64,000 nt of DNA from Parus major. Lineage: Eukaryota; Chordata; Aves; Passeriformes; Paridae. The stretch is taken from contig NC_031781.1 in assembly GCF_001522545.3 (NCBI RefSeq), forward strand, positions 14,772,010 to 14,836,009. Direction: 5' to 3'. The notes below the pieces were generated by a model, which did no database searches, had not been told where the DNA came from, and saw only the letters and a program-made list of their open reading frames with translations. Shown piece after piece: positions 39,759 through 49,830 of this stretch (positions within the stretch are counted from its first letter, which is position 1; each line of letters opens with the position of its first letter). A program made the position numbers and the translations under genes.

Positions 39759-39838
39759 CCATTGGCTGCCGGGCGGCCCCCGCCGCGCCGCCATTGGCCA
39801 GGAGCCCCCCCTGCCGCGGCGCCAAGCCGTCCCATTGG
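39759..39838 (-). promoter_or_regulatory. LRIG1: Three CCAAT boxes (NF-Y type) in the LRIG1 promoter
   Basis: The plus strand has CCATTGG at 39759-39765, 39791-39797 and 39832-39838. Read along the gene's own strand each is CCAATGG, an exact core for the heterotrimeric factor NF-Y. The spacings are 32 and 41 bases, about three and four helical turns. GC boxes flank them (GGGCGG at 39771-39776 and CCGCCCC at 39740-39746). Tandem CCAAT boxes at such spacings are typical of TATA-less CpG-island promoters. Binding is inferred from motif only. Confidence 0.65.
39818..39825 (-). promoter_or_regulatory. E2F-like site between CCAAT boxes
   Basis: GGCGCCAA on the plus strand reads TTGGCGCC on the gene strand, close to the E2F consensus. 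It sits between the second and third CCAAT boxes, an arrangement common in cell-cycle promoters. In GC-rich sequence such an octamer can also occur by chance. Confidence 0.35.
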
Positions 39839-40130
39839 TGGGTGCGGCCCGTCAATCACGGGCGCCGGGGCCCGCCCTCCTTTCCCACTCCAGGTGTGAA
39901 CGCGGGCGCCGCCGCCCCCCCGCGCTGCCCCTCTTAAAGGGACCGCGCCCGGCGCTCGCTCCCCGCGCTCCCAAAACTCCTTCCCGTAAATCCGCACGGC
40001 CTGCGGGAACACCAGGGCCTGGGGACATCCCTGCAGCCCGGGATGTCCTCCTGCGGACGCCACGAAGCGGCCGTGGGGCTGCACTCCGCAGGGACACGTG
40101 TGTCCCGTGGCAGGAGCGGATCAGTTATTC

Positions 40131-42229
40131 ACGCGTGTTCCAGAGCACACCTGAGCAGAGGCTGCTCTTCCCAAATGTGCCCTTAGGTGTGGAAGCCCAG
40201 CACAGGGCAGATGTAGAGGAGCAGCCAGCCCAAAGCGGGTCGAAGTGTGACTCACCAGGGAGCTGCACCAAGGACAGCATCCAACTGGCTTTGGCCGAGT
40301 TTGGATGTGGCCCAACACAGCATTTAGGGAAGGAAGCTCTTGGAGTGTTCAGCGCACCCACGGCAGGCGGGAGTGTGATTTAACCCCTCACAGCAGCAGT
40401 TACGTGGGGAATAGGGGAATATTTTAGGGACAGAAACACATATCACAGGCCAATCCTGCTTCCACTACCTCTGATTAAATTTGCAAATTTGTACTGCAAA
40501 TTCCTCCTGAGTGCAGGACAGAGCCATATTTCCTTCCTGTAACAGAACAGGGCAGTGCGCTGCAGGATGCTCCTATCATGCTGCTCATCACATGCATCTC
40601 TTCCCAAAAAACAGGCTGCACAAGGGTGATGGCATTTCAGGCTGCTCAGAGCACGTCCTAGGCTCTACAAACTCATGAAAGGCATCAAAGCCAGATTGGT
40701 GTCACCTAGAGGATAGGTTTAGCTGAACCAAATAAACAGGTATGATGTTGAATTTGCTGGTAAGCCAAACCAAAGAAACTCCATTTGGCCCACAGGTTGT
40801 GAAAGTCCCCTGTCAAAGCCTCAGTGTCTTTTCCTCATGCAGGACGTGGAGTTTTGGCAGCCTCACAAGTCTCATGAGGAGGATGAAGGCACATCTGGTC
40901 TCCATAGCCATGTGTAAGAGCCAGCAGCAAGAAAAAGCTGCACACTGGAGCAGTATCAGCAAACAGAAGAGGAAGGCAGGTGACAAGCCAGCCTTTAGAG
41001 TGATGACAAATTTGGCTTTTGGAGCTTGGGCTTCAGCATCCCTGCCAGTAGTCCCAAAACTGGGCAAAAATCTTGCAAGGTCTTTCTAGACCATCAGTGA
41101 TCACAATGATAAAATGCTATCTAGATGATGTGAGAAGAGACACATTTTTGGGAAGCTATCACTCTGGATGAGGACATTCTCACCCCCTGCCTATTCTCCC
41201 TCTCTTCTAGATTCCTTACAAGTTGGTCAATGGAACCATGAGTTTTATTTGACACAATGTCCAGAGATTTTCTAGCTTACTCAGCCAGCTGCCTGACACA
41301 GCAGTCAAGTCTTCTGCTGGACCCCAAAGCACTTTTATGGACAGGAGTTCTGCTCAGTAGGGATGGTGTCATAGAAATAAAGAGACCTTTTGCTTCTTTT
41401 ACAGTGTTTCCAGATTTGACAACCAGGCTTTTCAATTAACTTTAACAATTCATGTTAATATTTTTTTAATATTAGGGTAAGAGGGTAAATATGGGGTTTC
41501 CCATGGGGAGAGAGAGGGAGATCCAAAAGCTTTATATAACCTTTATAAAACAAATCTAGAAGCAACTCTGCTGGAATCTGGGTCCAATCACCTCAGATGT
41601 GCACAAAATATCCTTGCCCAAAGAATAAGGGCAGCTGGGAGGAAATGAGACTCTTCTCAGTTGTGCTCTCCCTCATCTCCAAGTCAATGCCTGTGCTGGA
41701 GTCCGTGTGCAGCATGGAGGATGTTTCTTCCTCAAACCTCATTAAATCTAATTAAATAGCTTATAAAAGTATTTATGAAAACAAATTTTAAAACGACAAA
41801 GGCATGCCAACACGGAAGATACTTCTAATTCTGCCGGTGTCTTTTTGTGGATTTGGAGTTGGTTCAGAAGTGCACACTTGGAAGCTAATTGCTGACAGCA
41901 TGCAGAATCCATCAAGCTGTAATTAACACTCTACTATTATTCTAATTGCCTCACTCAAGCTTCTGTGTTTTTTAATTGTAGAGCAATTTGCCAATAGAAA
42001 ATTTAATTGCAATACATATTTTATACATTTTGGGACAAAGTACCATTATTTCCACTTCAGCAAAGACGTTTCTTAGTTTTTAATAGCTTCCTTTATTCCT
42101 TTCTGGGATTTTTCAGGGTTTTTTTTCCTATACAGGAATTTGATTGCAACCTCTTGTGAAATTAGCAATGATATAATATCCAGGAGTGCCTGGAGGCTTC
42201 AGTTTGGATCATGACTCTATTAAACTAGG
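40131..42229. other. Intergenic, upstream of LRIG1: no gene seen
   Basis: CpG density drops to background here. Only short chance frames occur. The TAATT-rich block at 41749-42009 is the only structured part noticed. Confidence 0.7.
41749..42009. promoter_or_regulatory. TAATT-rich block, candidate conserved non-coding element
   Basis: Seven TAATTA/TAATTG/TAATTC cores lie in 261 bases, at 41749, 41826, 41886, 41930, 41943, 41973 and 42004. Homeodomain-type cores at this density, in otherwise ordinary intergenic DNA about 2 kb upstream of the CpG island, resemble many vertebrate developmental enhancers. AT-rich composition alone could produce part of the signal. Confidence 0.3.
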
Positions 42230-42440
42230 AACTGTACATACATGTATCAGACACAGCCCTGAGGAGCTTGAAATCTAAACAGAGAAGACAAACTGAGGTG
42301 AGAACAGAAGCATTATCCTGCTTTACAGCTGGGGAAGCAGCCCCAGATGATTCACCTTAGGTGACCCCACGCTCCTGGGGCACAGCCAGGAACTCACACG
42401 AGCCCTGGGCTCAGGGCACCCTTCATCTTCAGCGTGAGCT
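42230..42440 (-). repeat. Second ancient MIR/CORE-SINE-like element
   Basis: On the plus strand this reads like a reversed old amniote SINE. The tail side has CCCTGAGGAGCTTGAAATCT followed by AACAGAGAAGACAAACTGAGG. The core side then has ATTATCCTGCTTTACAGCTG, GGGGAAGCAG, a decayed TGACC tract and CACAGCCAGGAACTCACACG. Related copies read ATTTTACAGATGGGGAAACTGAG and so on through the reversed tRNA-like head. Divergence is high, so the subfamily and the right boundary are uncertain. Confidence 0.6.
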
Positions 42441-45400
42441 GAGATTCTGGCTCCTGATTCCTGCAAAATATCTCTCTATCAATTGATTTGCAGACTAGAC
42501 CTTCCAATTAACTTCTAACCACGCAGGATCTACAGCTGTTTTTCACAGATGCCTTGGCTTTCAGAGCAAGAACCATCATTGAGGAGGAGCCCTGGTGATC
42601 TGCAGAGCACCTCAGAGGAGCACCCCACTGGATGGACAACAATGGCAATGCTGTCAGGCTTTGGGAAGAATGCATTTGACTTCTGGGGCATGCTGAAGGT
42701 TGGAGGCAGCAAAACAGAAAAGGATGGACCTTTGCTCTTTTTGACCATCCATTCATTTGACATTTTTCATTCACTCCTCCACTCCTGTTTGCAGGGCTAC
42801 AAATCCATTTGTAGCAAGATTTGTCTTCTAGTAACTTTCATGGTGGCCTTACACCCAACACCAGTGGTGTTGAGGTTTGCAAAATGACAGCTGCCGTGGC
42901 TACAATCCCTTGTATTGTCAACCTGATGCATTGAGGTGTCAAGCAATATTATCATGATGCCAAATGCTTAAAAGGTTTCCAGCAGGTGTGTTGTGGAGAG
43001 AGTGTACCAAGTGTACAAAGTCACAGTGATTATTCAGCACAGCAACAGCTACATTAATACAGCTCTAGCAGTGGCTTCTGGTATTAGCTGCTCATGATTT
43101 GCCTCCTGCCATCCCAGTTGCAAGAGATGGTTTCTCTGGTATGACCAGATCAACCACAGCATCAGCATTCCAGAGTTTTATTAGTTGTTCTGGTTACACC
43201 AGATCTGCAAGGCCAATTTTATGGCTTGTTGCCACCCAAGGCTGGTGTCTTGCCTCTCTTGGATCCCAACCCTGCTCCTCAGAGCTTGTTTTGTTGGTAC
43301 AACCTGCAAGATGCATGACGTGATCCACAAGTTCCTGGCAGCAATGATTGGTGATAACATCACTTCTCACTGCTTAAATGCACAAAGCCAGTTCAGTTTA
43401 GCAGGAGGCAGCATATGACAGTGAGAATTAAAGGAAGAGATGATCAAATCAAGATTCAGTATAGGGTCACTAACAGTGCTGACATGAAAATTTACCTTGG
43501 CCTCAAACTCTGAAGTTTACCTTGCAATGACACATAAACTTTTTCTTCTCTTGAAATTAGAGGCTGGTACTTGAACTCTGGTCCTCCAGGAGCATAAGGT
43601 CTTTGATCAAGACCAGATCATGCTTCGTTAATGTGAAAGTTCACTCAAGTAGCTGCTGTCATTTCATTTTTCACAGGCAATGAGTTAAATTGCTTTCTCA
43701 GCCCGGGACTGACACAGGCAGTTAGTAAAAAATGGTGCAAATAAGTAGATCCAATTAACTAAATCCAAGTTCTGTCACAACTTTGCCACCTCTGGTTCTT
43801 TTTTTTTTCCCTATACTGAAGGACTTCTCTTAAAACTATTGTATAAATGTGTGTGTATTTTGTCTTTCTAAAAGCAGACTATCAAAATGTGGCAGTTTTT
43901 TGTCAAGACAGAAGGGAGAGAGAAAGAGACAGCACTAGAATATGTCCTGCCATTTGGATGGGCAAAATACTTGATAAGAGTGAGGGCTTGAATGTAAACC
44001 TGTAGTACTCAAACCTGGAGATTACACTCAATTGCTTAAAAGCTTTTTTTGTTTTTTTGGTAGACAAGGCAATGGACTGACTCCAGGAGGAAAGCTGGTA
44101 GACCTGAAGTCTGAACACTGTCTGCTTGGATCACACATTTCAGCACAACGTTACACTAATCAGACTTGAACTCCAAAACCCAGAGGTTTCCCCAAGCCCA
44201 GGGAAAGATTTGGCCTCATGTGCAAGCTGGCAGGATTTGGGCTTTGCTCTTCAGATCTGGACTTGGACTCAGAACTGTGCCAAGCCTCCAACAGCAAGAG
44301 CAGAGCTGGAGCCACAGCTGTTCCCAGCAGTGAGTAGTGCTAACAGTGTTTGTGCTATGAGGAGCTCTATTAACTGACATAATAACCATAATTACATGGT
44401 GTAACTTCTGCTCGTTGCTCTCACCTCTAGGCTGAGAGGGAAGCGTGAAGTTCTTGCAGCCCCAGAGGAATGTGTTAGATGAAAAGATGCAAGTGGAGCA
44501 AGGAAGCTGGAATCCTGCTGCAGATAAAATTGGAGTCATCTGCCCCTGCTCAGAGAACAGAAAAAAAATTACAAATATTGGAGGAGGAGTTTAATCTCTT
44601 TCAGATAGGGATCCTCTAAATCAAGACTATTTTTTCACTCTGGATAAGTCTTTAGAAAGGGCTAGAGACTCCATGTGCAGCTGAAAAGCAGTAGATGCTT
44701 TATTTACTCTGAGCTCTTGCCTCTGTGTAAGTGGGAAAATGAGCCACGAGCTTGCTTAATGAAAGCAGTGGGCTCCAAAGTGTTTCCAGAGTAAAGTTTG
44801 TATCTCCTTGCTGATGGCTGTTGACTTGAATTCCAGGGACTTTCATGGCAAAAAAAAGTAACTCACCCTGCCCCAAAACAACCCCAACCTCTCTGTGGGC
44901 CCAGATAAGGAAAAACCCACATGAAGTAAATGCTGGGTGCCCCCTGAAAAAAAAACCTGCCAAGCTGAGTGTTTCTATTATATTAATAATTAATAAGCAT
45001 ATTTAAATATAGAATTAATAAACATATTTATTTACTAGCTCACTGTCCAGTCTTTATTCTGCAGATGAAGGACATCATCAGCAGGGGTGGTCTCTGCCTG
45101 GCAGGGTTTTCAAGGCAAGTTTAGCTGAGAGTTGCACAAGTTAGGGCTGTTCTCAGAGGTCCAGATCCCATATAACAATTAAAGGAAGATGATTGCAGAA
45201 TGACCACAGCAGCCAGACTTTGGAAGCATCTGGCAAGCAAGCACTGCCTTACAGGTCAGAGCTAGTTTTTCCCAACTTGTGTCCTTGATCTTTATCCGTA
45301 CTGGAAGTGGGGCAAGATACCTTGTGACAGCTTTTATTGAGACTCAGTTACTGCCTCTGTGATTACTATGGGCTGTTACTACCAAACTGTCTTTTGTTGC

Positions 45401-46445
45401 TTCATCTGGCTGGAAGATATTAAGATTTGTCCACTGCTTCATCATACTTTGATCCCTTGTTTAGGAAAGAAATCTGTTTCCTTGCTTGAGTGCCTCATTC
45501 TTGGCTAGGGATTGAACGGCAGGCTGATATTTCTGTTTGGCCCTTAAAGCCAACTACTAACCACACTTCTTATCCTGCTGGTACCACCCAGGAGTGCATC
45601 AATACTGCAATACAAATGGCACAGCATCATCATATGAAGAACAAAATATGTGGCAGGGCCCTGCTGTGGCTTAGAGGCTCTGAGAAGAATCTCTCAAAAT
45701 ATCTTAGACATCTGCCATGTGTCAAATCTCATGATTGTTCTTCAAATTCTTCTGTGGATGCATCAGCCTCTCCTCCATTCCTCCACTGGTCTCCCTGTGC
45801 CAACACATGTGTTCTTACCAGCAGTATGTGACACAAGGCCTTTTTTCCTGCACAGTTATTCTATTTGTTCAGTACCTGAGGTATTATCCTCTGATTTGAG
45901 ACACCCTAAATCACTCCCATAGTGCCCAGCTGGGATGAAGGATTATGACTTCATATGGGAATAAGGCAGAGCACATTAAGGCTTAGTAGACGCAGATCCC
46001 AATCTATGCCAATACCATAACTAATTAAAAACAGGGGAAGCAAGTAAATGGAAAATATCTCAAACTTCTCTCAGAGTCTGCCATGGCACATGAATGAGTC
46101 TCTGGCAATACCACACCATCATTGCAGTAGCTGGACAATTTTGTGCACAGATCCAGTGATGGATGTTTGGAATTTGTGCATAAACTCAGTGTGTCTTCAG
46201 CAGCTCCCATTTCTCAGCACATGCCTTCATCTCCCACAAGATGTGAATGACCATGGGAACTTCCAGGGATGCAGAACAACTGTTTCATTTGCCTTCTCTG
46301 CTTCTGTACAGAGCCCACACTTGGATGTGGTCAGGAGGGGTTGCTGGTTCCAGCGCGGGAGCATTTTCAGATTGTTTCCATCAGGACTGATGGTTTCCCT
46401 CAGCTCTTTGTCTGAGGGCTTTGAGGCTTGGGCAGAAGTTCTCCT
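42441..46445. other. Intergenic: unassigned, possibly old repeat debris
   Basis: No gene or named repeat is recognised. Several stretches (about 43080-43430, 45480-45900 and 46040-46440) have long, repeat-like runs of mixed composition with short open frames, but I could not match them to any element. An AT-rich patch with ATTAATAA motifs lies at about 44975-45035. Confidence 0.55.
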
Positions 46446-46870
46446 AAATTCAACAGAATTCAACAACAGAGTGGCTAGGTTGGAAGAGATCTCCAAGATC
46501 ATTCAGTCCAACCATGCCCTAACACCTCAACTAGACCACAGCACTGAGTGCCACATCCAGTCTTTTTTTAAACATATCCAGGGATGGTGACTCTACCACC
46601 TCCCTGGGCAGACCATTCCAGTACTTTATTATTCTTTTTCCTAATATCCAGCCTATATTTCCCTTGGCACACCTTGACACCGTGTCAGTTGCTGCCTGGA
46701 GAAAGAAACCAACCCCACCTGATTCAGCCACCTTTCAGGGGGTTGTAGAGAGTCATATGGTCACCTCTGAGTCTCCTTTTCTCCAGGCTCAACAACCCCA
46801 GCTCCCTCAGCCTTTCCTCATAGTGTTTGTGTTCCCTCACCAGCCTCATTAAACTCTTCCTCTGGCAGAG
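46446..46870 (-). repeat. CR1 LINE, 3' part with decayed ORF2 C-terminus
   Basis: The element lies on the minus strand. Its 3' end is at the left, with short AATTCAACAG-type tail repeats (46448-46467), then GGCTAGGTTGGAAGAGATCT on the plus strand. Minus-strand translation shows the typical C-terminal CR1 ORF2 motifs: YWNGLPREVVESPSL with FKKRLDVAL (within 46531-46620), and upstream of it [20 protein letters not shown] (within 46724-46830). The two motifs are in different frames with a stop between them, so the copy cannot make reverse transcriptase. It sits in the intergenic sequence upstream of LRIG1. Confidence 0.9.
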
Positions 46871-49621
46871 TGCAGGAAGACAGGAGATGCGTGTGTACCA
46901 CAGGCAGTGCCAGGCTTTGCCTGGCTCCTCTCCAAGATACCCAGATTGTGTAGGCTGGGGCAGCTTCCTTACACATGGCAGCCTCCAGGTGACTGGAATC
47001 CTCCCATAGATCATCCATAATTTGATAAAAGTTGGCTCTCTGTATTAACTGGAGGCAGCACGTTGGAAAAAGCCATTAATCACAGCAAGGGCCGGTGGCT
47101 GCTGAGTGCGCACCTGCGAGGCTGCAGCCTTGGGAAACAGCATTTGAGCAATCTGCAGGGCTCTGACAGAATGCCTGTGAGTTTTTCCCATTACATCACT
47201 ATGGGGGCCAGCACAAAGGCTATCTGGGTTGCTCAAGGAAGTGTATTGTGGAAAACAATTCTACTTTGATGACTGATCCAGGCGTTTATTTAGGCAAAGC
47301 TGGAGCAGTTGCATTGGCTCATTTGATCTGTGCTGTTAATGGGAGACAACTCACTGCATGCTTTTGTTATGCTTGCTCTTGCTTGCAAAAGTTCTTGGGA
47401 TTTTTTTTTATGAACAGAACTATCTATCCCTTCACATGGCAATTGTGCCAGTGTCACAACCTTAATTATCACTCAGATTTTCCAGATGGGATTGTTTCCA
47501 AAATCTGGCTCAGAAGAATTTGCTCAGGTTTAAGGAAGTCACCGAACATGATTCTGAAAAGCATCTGTGTGTTACAAGAAAATAAAAGACAGGATGAAGC
47601 ATGTGCAGGCATGGGATGAAAATAAAACAGCTACTTGATTTCTAGTTGCATGCTTTGCTTTCCACCAAGAATGTGTCAGAAGCCCCCTGTGTCCTTTTGC
47701 AGCATACTGGTTCCCTGAGAGACAGAGAAATCTGTTACACAAATCACACTGATCTCCCAGGCTGTGGCTGGAGCACCTTGCAAAACATTTAATTTTTTTC
47801 TTAGCATTCATTCTCTGTTAACATTTCTCATATGTTAGTGGCTGTTGTTAAAGGTTTGATAAATGGTTTGAATAAAAGAGTTGCAGAAATAACCAATTGA
47901 CCCCTTTGAAATTTTGTTTACTCACTATCCAGATATTAATTAAGATAAACTGACCTTCTGAAAAAAAACCCAAGAAGCAAGTGGGGCTTTCAACAAAGTA
48001 CTATACAAAAATAAAAGGTGAAACTTGGTGGGAGAAGCTGACAAATTGATGTTATGCTTTTCTCAGGTTTATATCACATTCTAAAACATGGTGTCACTGC
48101 AGAATTTTTCTGTGTCATGTTTTATCCTGGTTTAAATCTCCTCTAAGGGTTAATGTTTTTCACCCTCAAACCTGTGGGAGAGGAAGGGGTTTTCAGCTCC
48201 TTATTTTAGAGAAATTCTCAAAATTCTCCTCATTTTAGAGAAAGGCCACTGTAAATAGCAAGGCATTACTGGTTGAACTTGCCAGAACCCACAATGAGGA
48301 GAGATCTCCTCCACCCTTCATTGATGTAAAGTCACAGGAAATAAATCTTTCCTCCTAACCTGGTCTTTGAAAGTCTCAGCAAGGCTTGTCCATAACTGTT
48401 TCTTGCATAAAAGGTAGTTCTGGTCCTACTCTTCACTCACAGGTCCACCAGCACCACCAGGGCAGCTCCAACAGGAATTGGCTCCATTTTTTCTCTTTCT
48501 TCAGCAGGTCAAACAAGCAGTGGGCACTGAAGACTTTCAGAGTTTCCAAAAACCAGGAGGGCAGCCCAGGGCATAGCTCCAGCCAAGGAGCCATGGGGCT
48601 CTTCTGAATGCCTCTCCTAAAACCCTGCACACCCTAATGGAGAGGATCATAAAAGTGGAGTCTGGACAGCTGGGAGTCACATCTTTGGGATAATGGAGTG
48701 TGCAGATTTGCATGGTGGTGCATTCGATCCAGACTGAATGTCAGCTCGTAAGGGTGCTGACAGAGCCCATGCTGAGAGTCCCCTCCACAATGTCCCTCAT
48801 CAGAGCACTCTTTCCCATCCTCTGCCTTCTCTGCTAGATCATTTGTCTGCTTTGTGGGCCCCAGGAATGGCACATCACCATCTCTTCCCAGTTCTTCCAA
48901 TTAATTTTCCACAAACGTTATATAGGGTGTGTCTGGTTTTTATTTATTTATTTGTTTTTGCAGAAGGGGTTTTTACCTAGCTTTAACGTGCCCCAGAAGC
49001 CTGCTGCAGTGTGGGGCTGGAGGAAGGCAGAGCTGTGTGCGTGCCTGGTATCGCCTGCACGCACCAGACCCTGCAGCTACTCATTCCTTCTCGTGCAGGC
49101 AGCTGAGAGCGTGACAATAGCACTTGGATATCATCCCATTTCCTCCCCCTTAAACCTGAGCGTTGTCTTCCAGGTGTTACAGACGTTTTTGAAGTCAAAA
49201 CACTTGCCAGCTCCAATTAAACTTGTGGTTTGCAGACAAATTGGGAGCCGGCCGGAGAGGAAGCTGGCAGGAGAACAGCTTTGTACATGTATGGGGCTCC
49301 AGGACAGCTGAGCTTCCAAAAGTTTTGTAGAAATAGTCATCAGGGCAGAGATGAGACCGTAGTGATGTGCCTCTGGTAAGAAAGCTATAAAAGACACTGC
49401 ACAGTGTCTGCAGTGAAGGACTCAAGGGTAGGGACCTGCTGTGGTTGGGTAGGGGGAGCTCCTGTTAGAGGTTAAAAATTGAAGAATTCAGGTTTCATCT
49501 GCTCAGCTCATGGTCCCAAAGCCCAGCCTCATTGCCACCTCTCTGGCTGTCCTGCCTGCAGGGACACCAGGGGCTGTAGGGGCTGCAAGTAAATGTTGAA
49601 TGGGCATGGTCTGCTGATGTT
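46871..49621. other. Intergenic: no gene seen
   Basis: Unique-looking sequence with short chance frames only. A minus-strand frame at 48634-48900 (88 codons) has no recognisable domain and no supporting splice or promoter signal. Confidence 0.65.
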
Positions 49622-49830
49622 TTTTTAGAGTGAGAGTGGTAAAACACTGGCACAGGTTGCACAGAGAAGTGGTGGATGTGCTGTCCTTGGAAACATTCCA
49701 GATCAGCTTGGACAAGGCTCTGAGCAGCCAGATCTGGTTGAAGATGTCCTTGCTTGTTGCAGGGGGGGTTGGACTAGATGGACTTTAAAGGTTCCTTCTA
49801 ACCCAAACTATTTTGTGATTTTATTTTTGG
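49622..49830 (+). repeat. CR1 LINE 3' end fragment
   Basis: This is a forward-oriented CR1 tail. It contains AGAGTGGTAAAACACTGGCA, CAGGTTGCACAGAGAAGTGG, TGGATGTGCTGTCCTTGGAA, GGTTGGACTAGATGGACTTT and TTCTAACCCAAACTATTTTG, ending at TGTGATTTTA. It is 5'-truncated, with no intact coding frame, and lies in intergenic DNA. The motif order matches the CR1 3' region throughout, and the copy looks somewhat less decayed than the intronic ones. Confidence 0.88.

Larger units (their letters stand above)
38700..40130. promoter_or_regulatory. LRIG1: CpG island over the LRIG1 promoter and exon 1
   Basis: CpG dinucleotides and GC content rise abruptly at about 38700 and fall back at about 40130, with the densest part from about 39040 to 39960. 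The island spans the end of intron 1, coding exon 1, the leader and the proximal promoter. No TATA box is visible near the expected start region, so a dispersed, TATA-less promoter is likely. Edges are estimated by eye. Confidence 0.85.

Noticed and set aside
39230..40383. Very long overlapping open frames on both strands of the CpG island (up to 332 codons)
   Set aside because: They are open because GC-rich DNA has few stop codons. Only the minus-strand part from 39400 to 39234 shows a signal peptide and LRR cap; the rest is low-complexity Arg/Ala/Pro sequence.
43560..43640. Possible third MIR-like SINE (a TTGAACTCTGGTCCTCC segment)
   Set aside because: Only one short motif resembles a SINE head; no core or tail could be traced.
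48634..48900. 88-codon acidic and His-rich minus-strand frame
   Set aside because: No known domain and no supporting splice sites or promoter.
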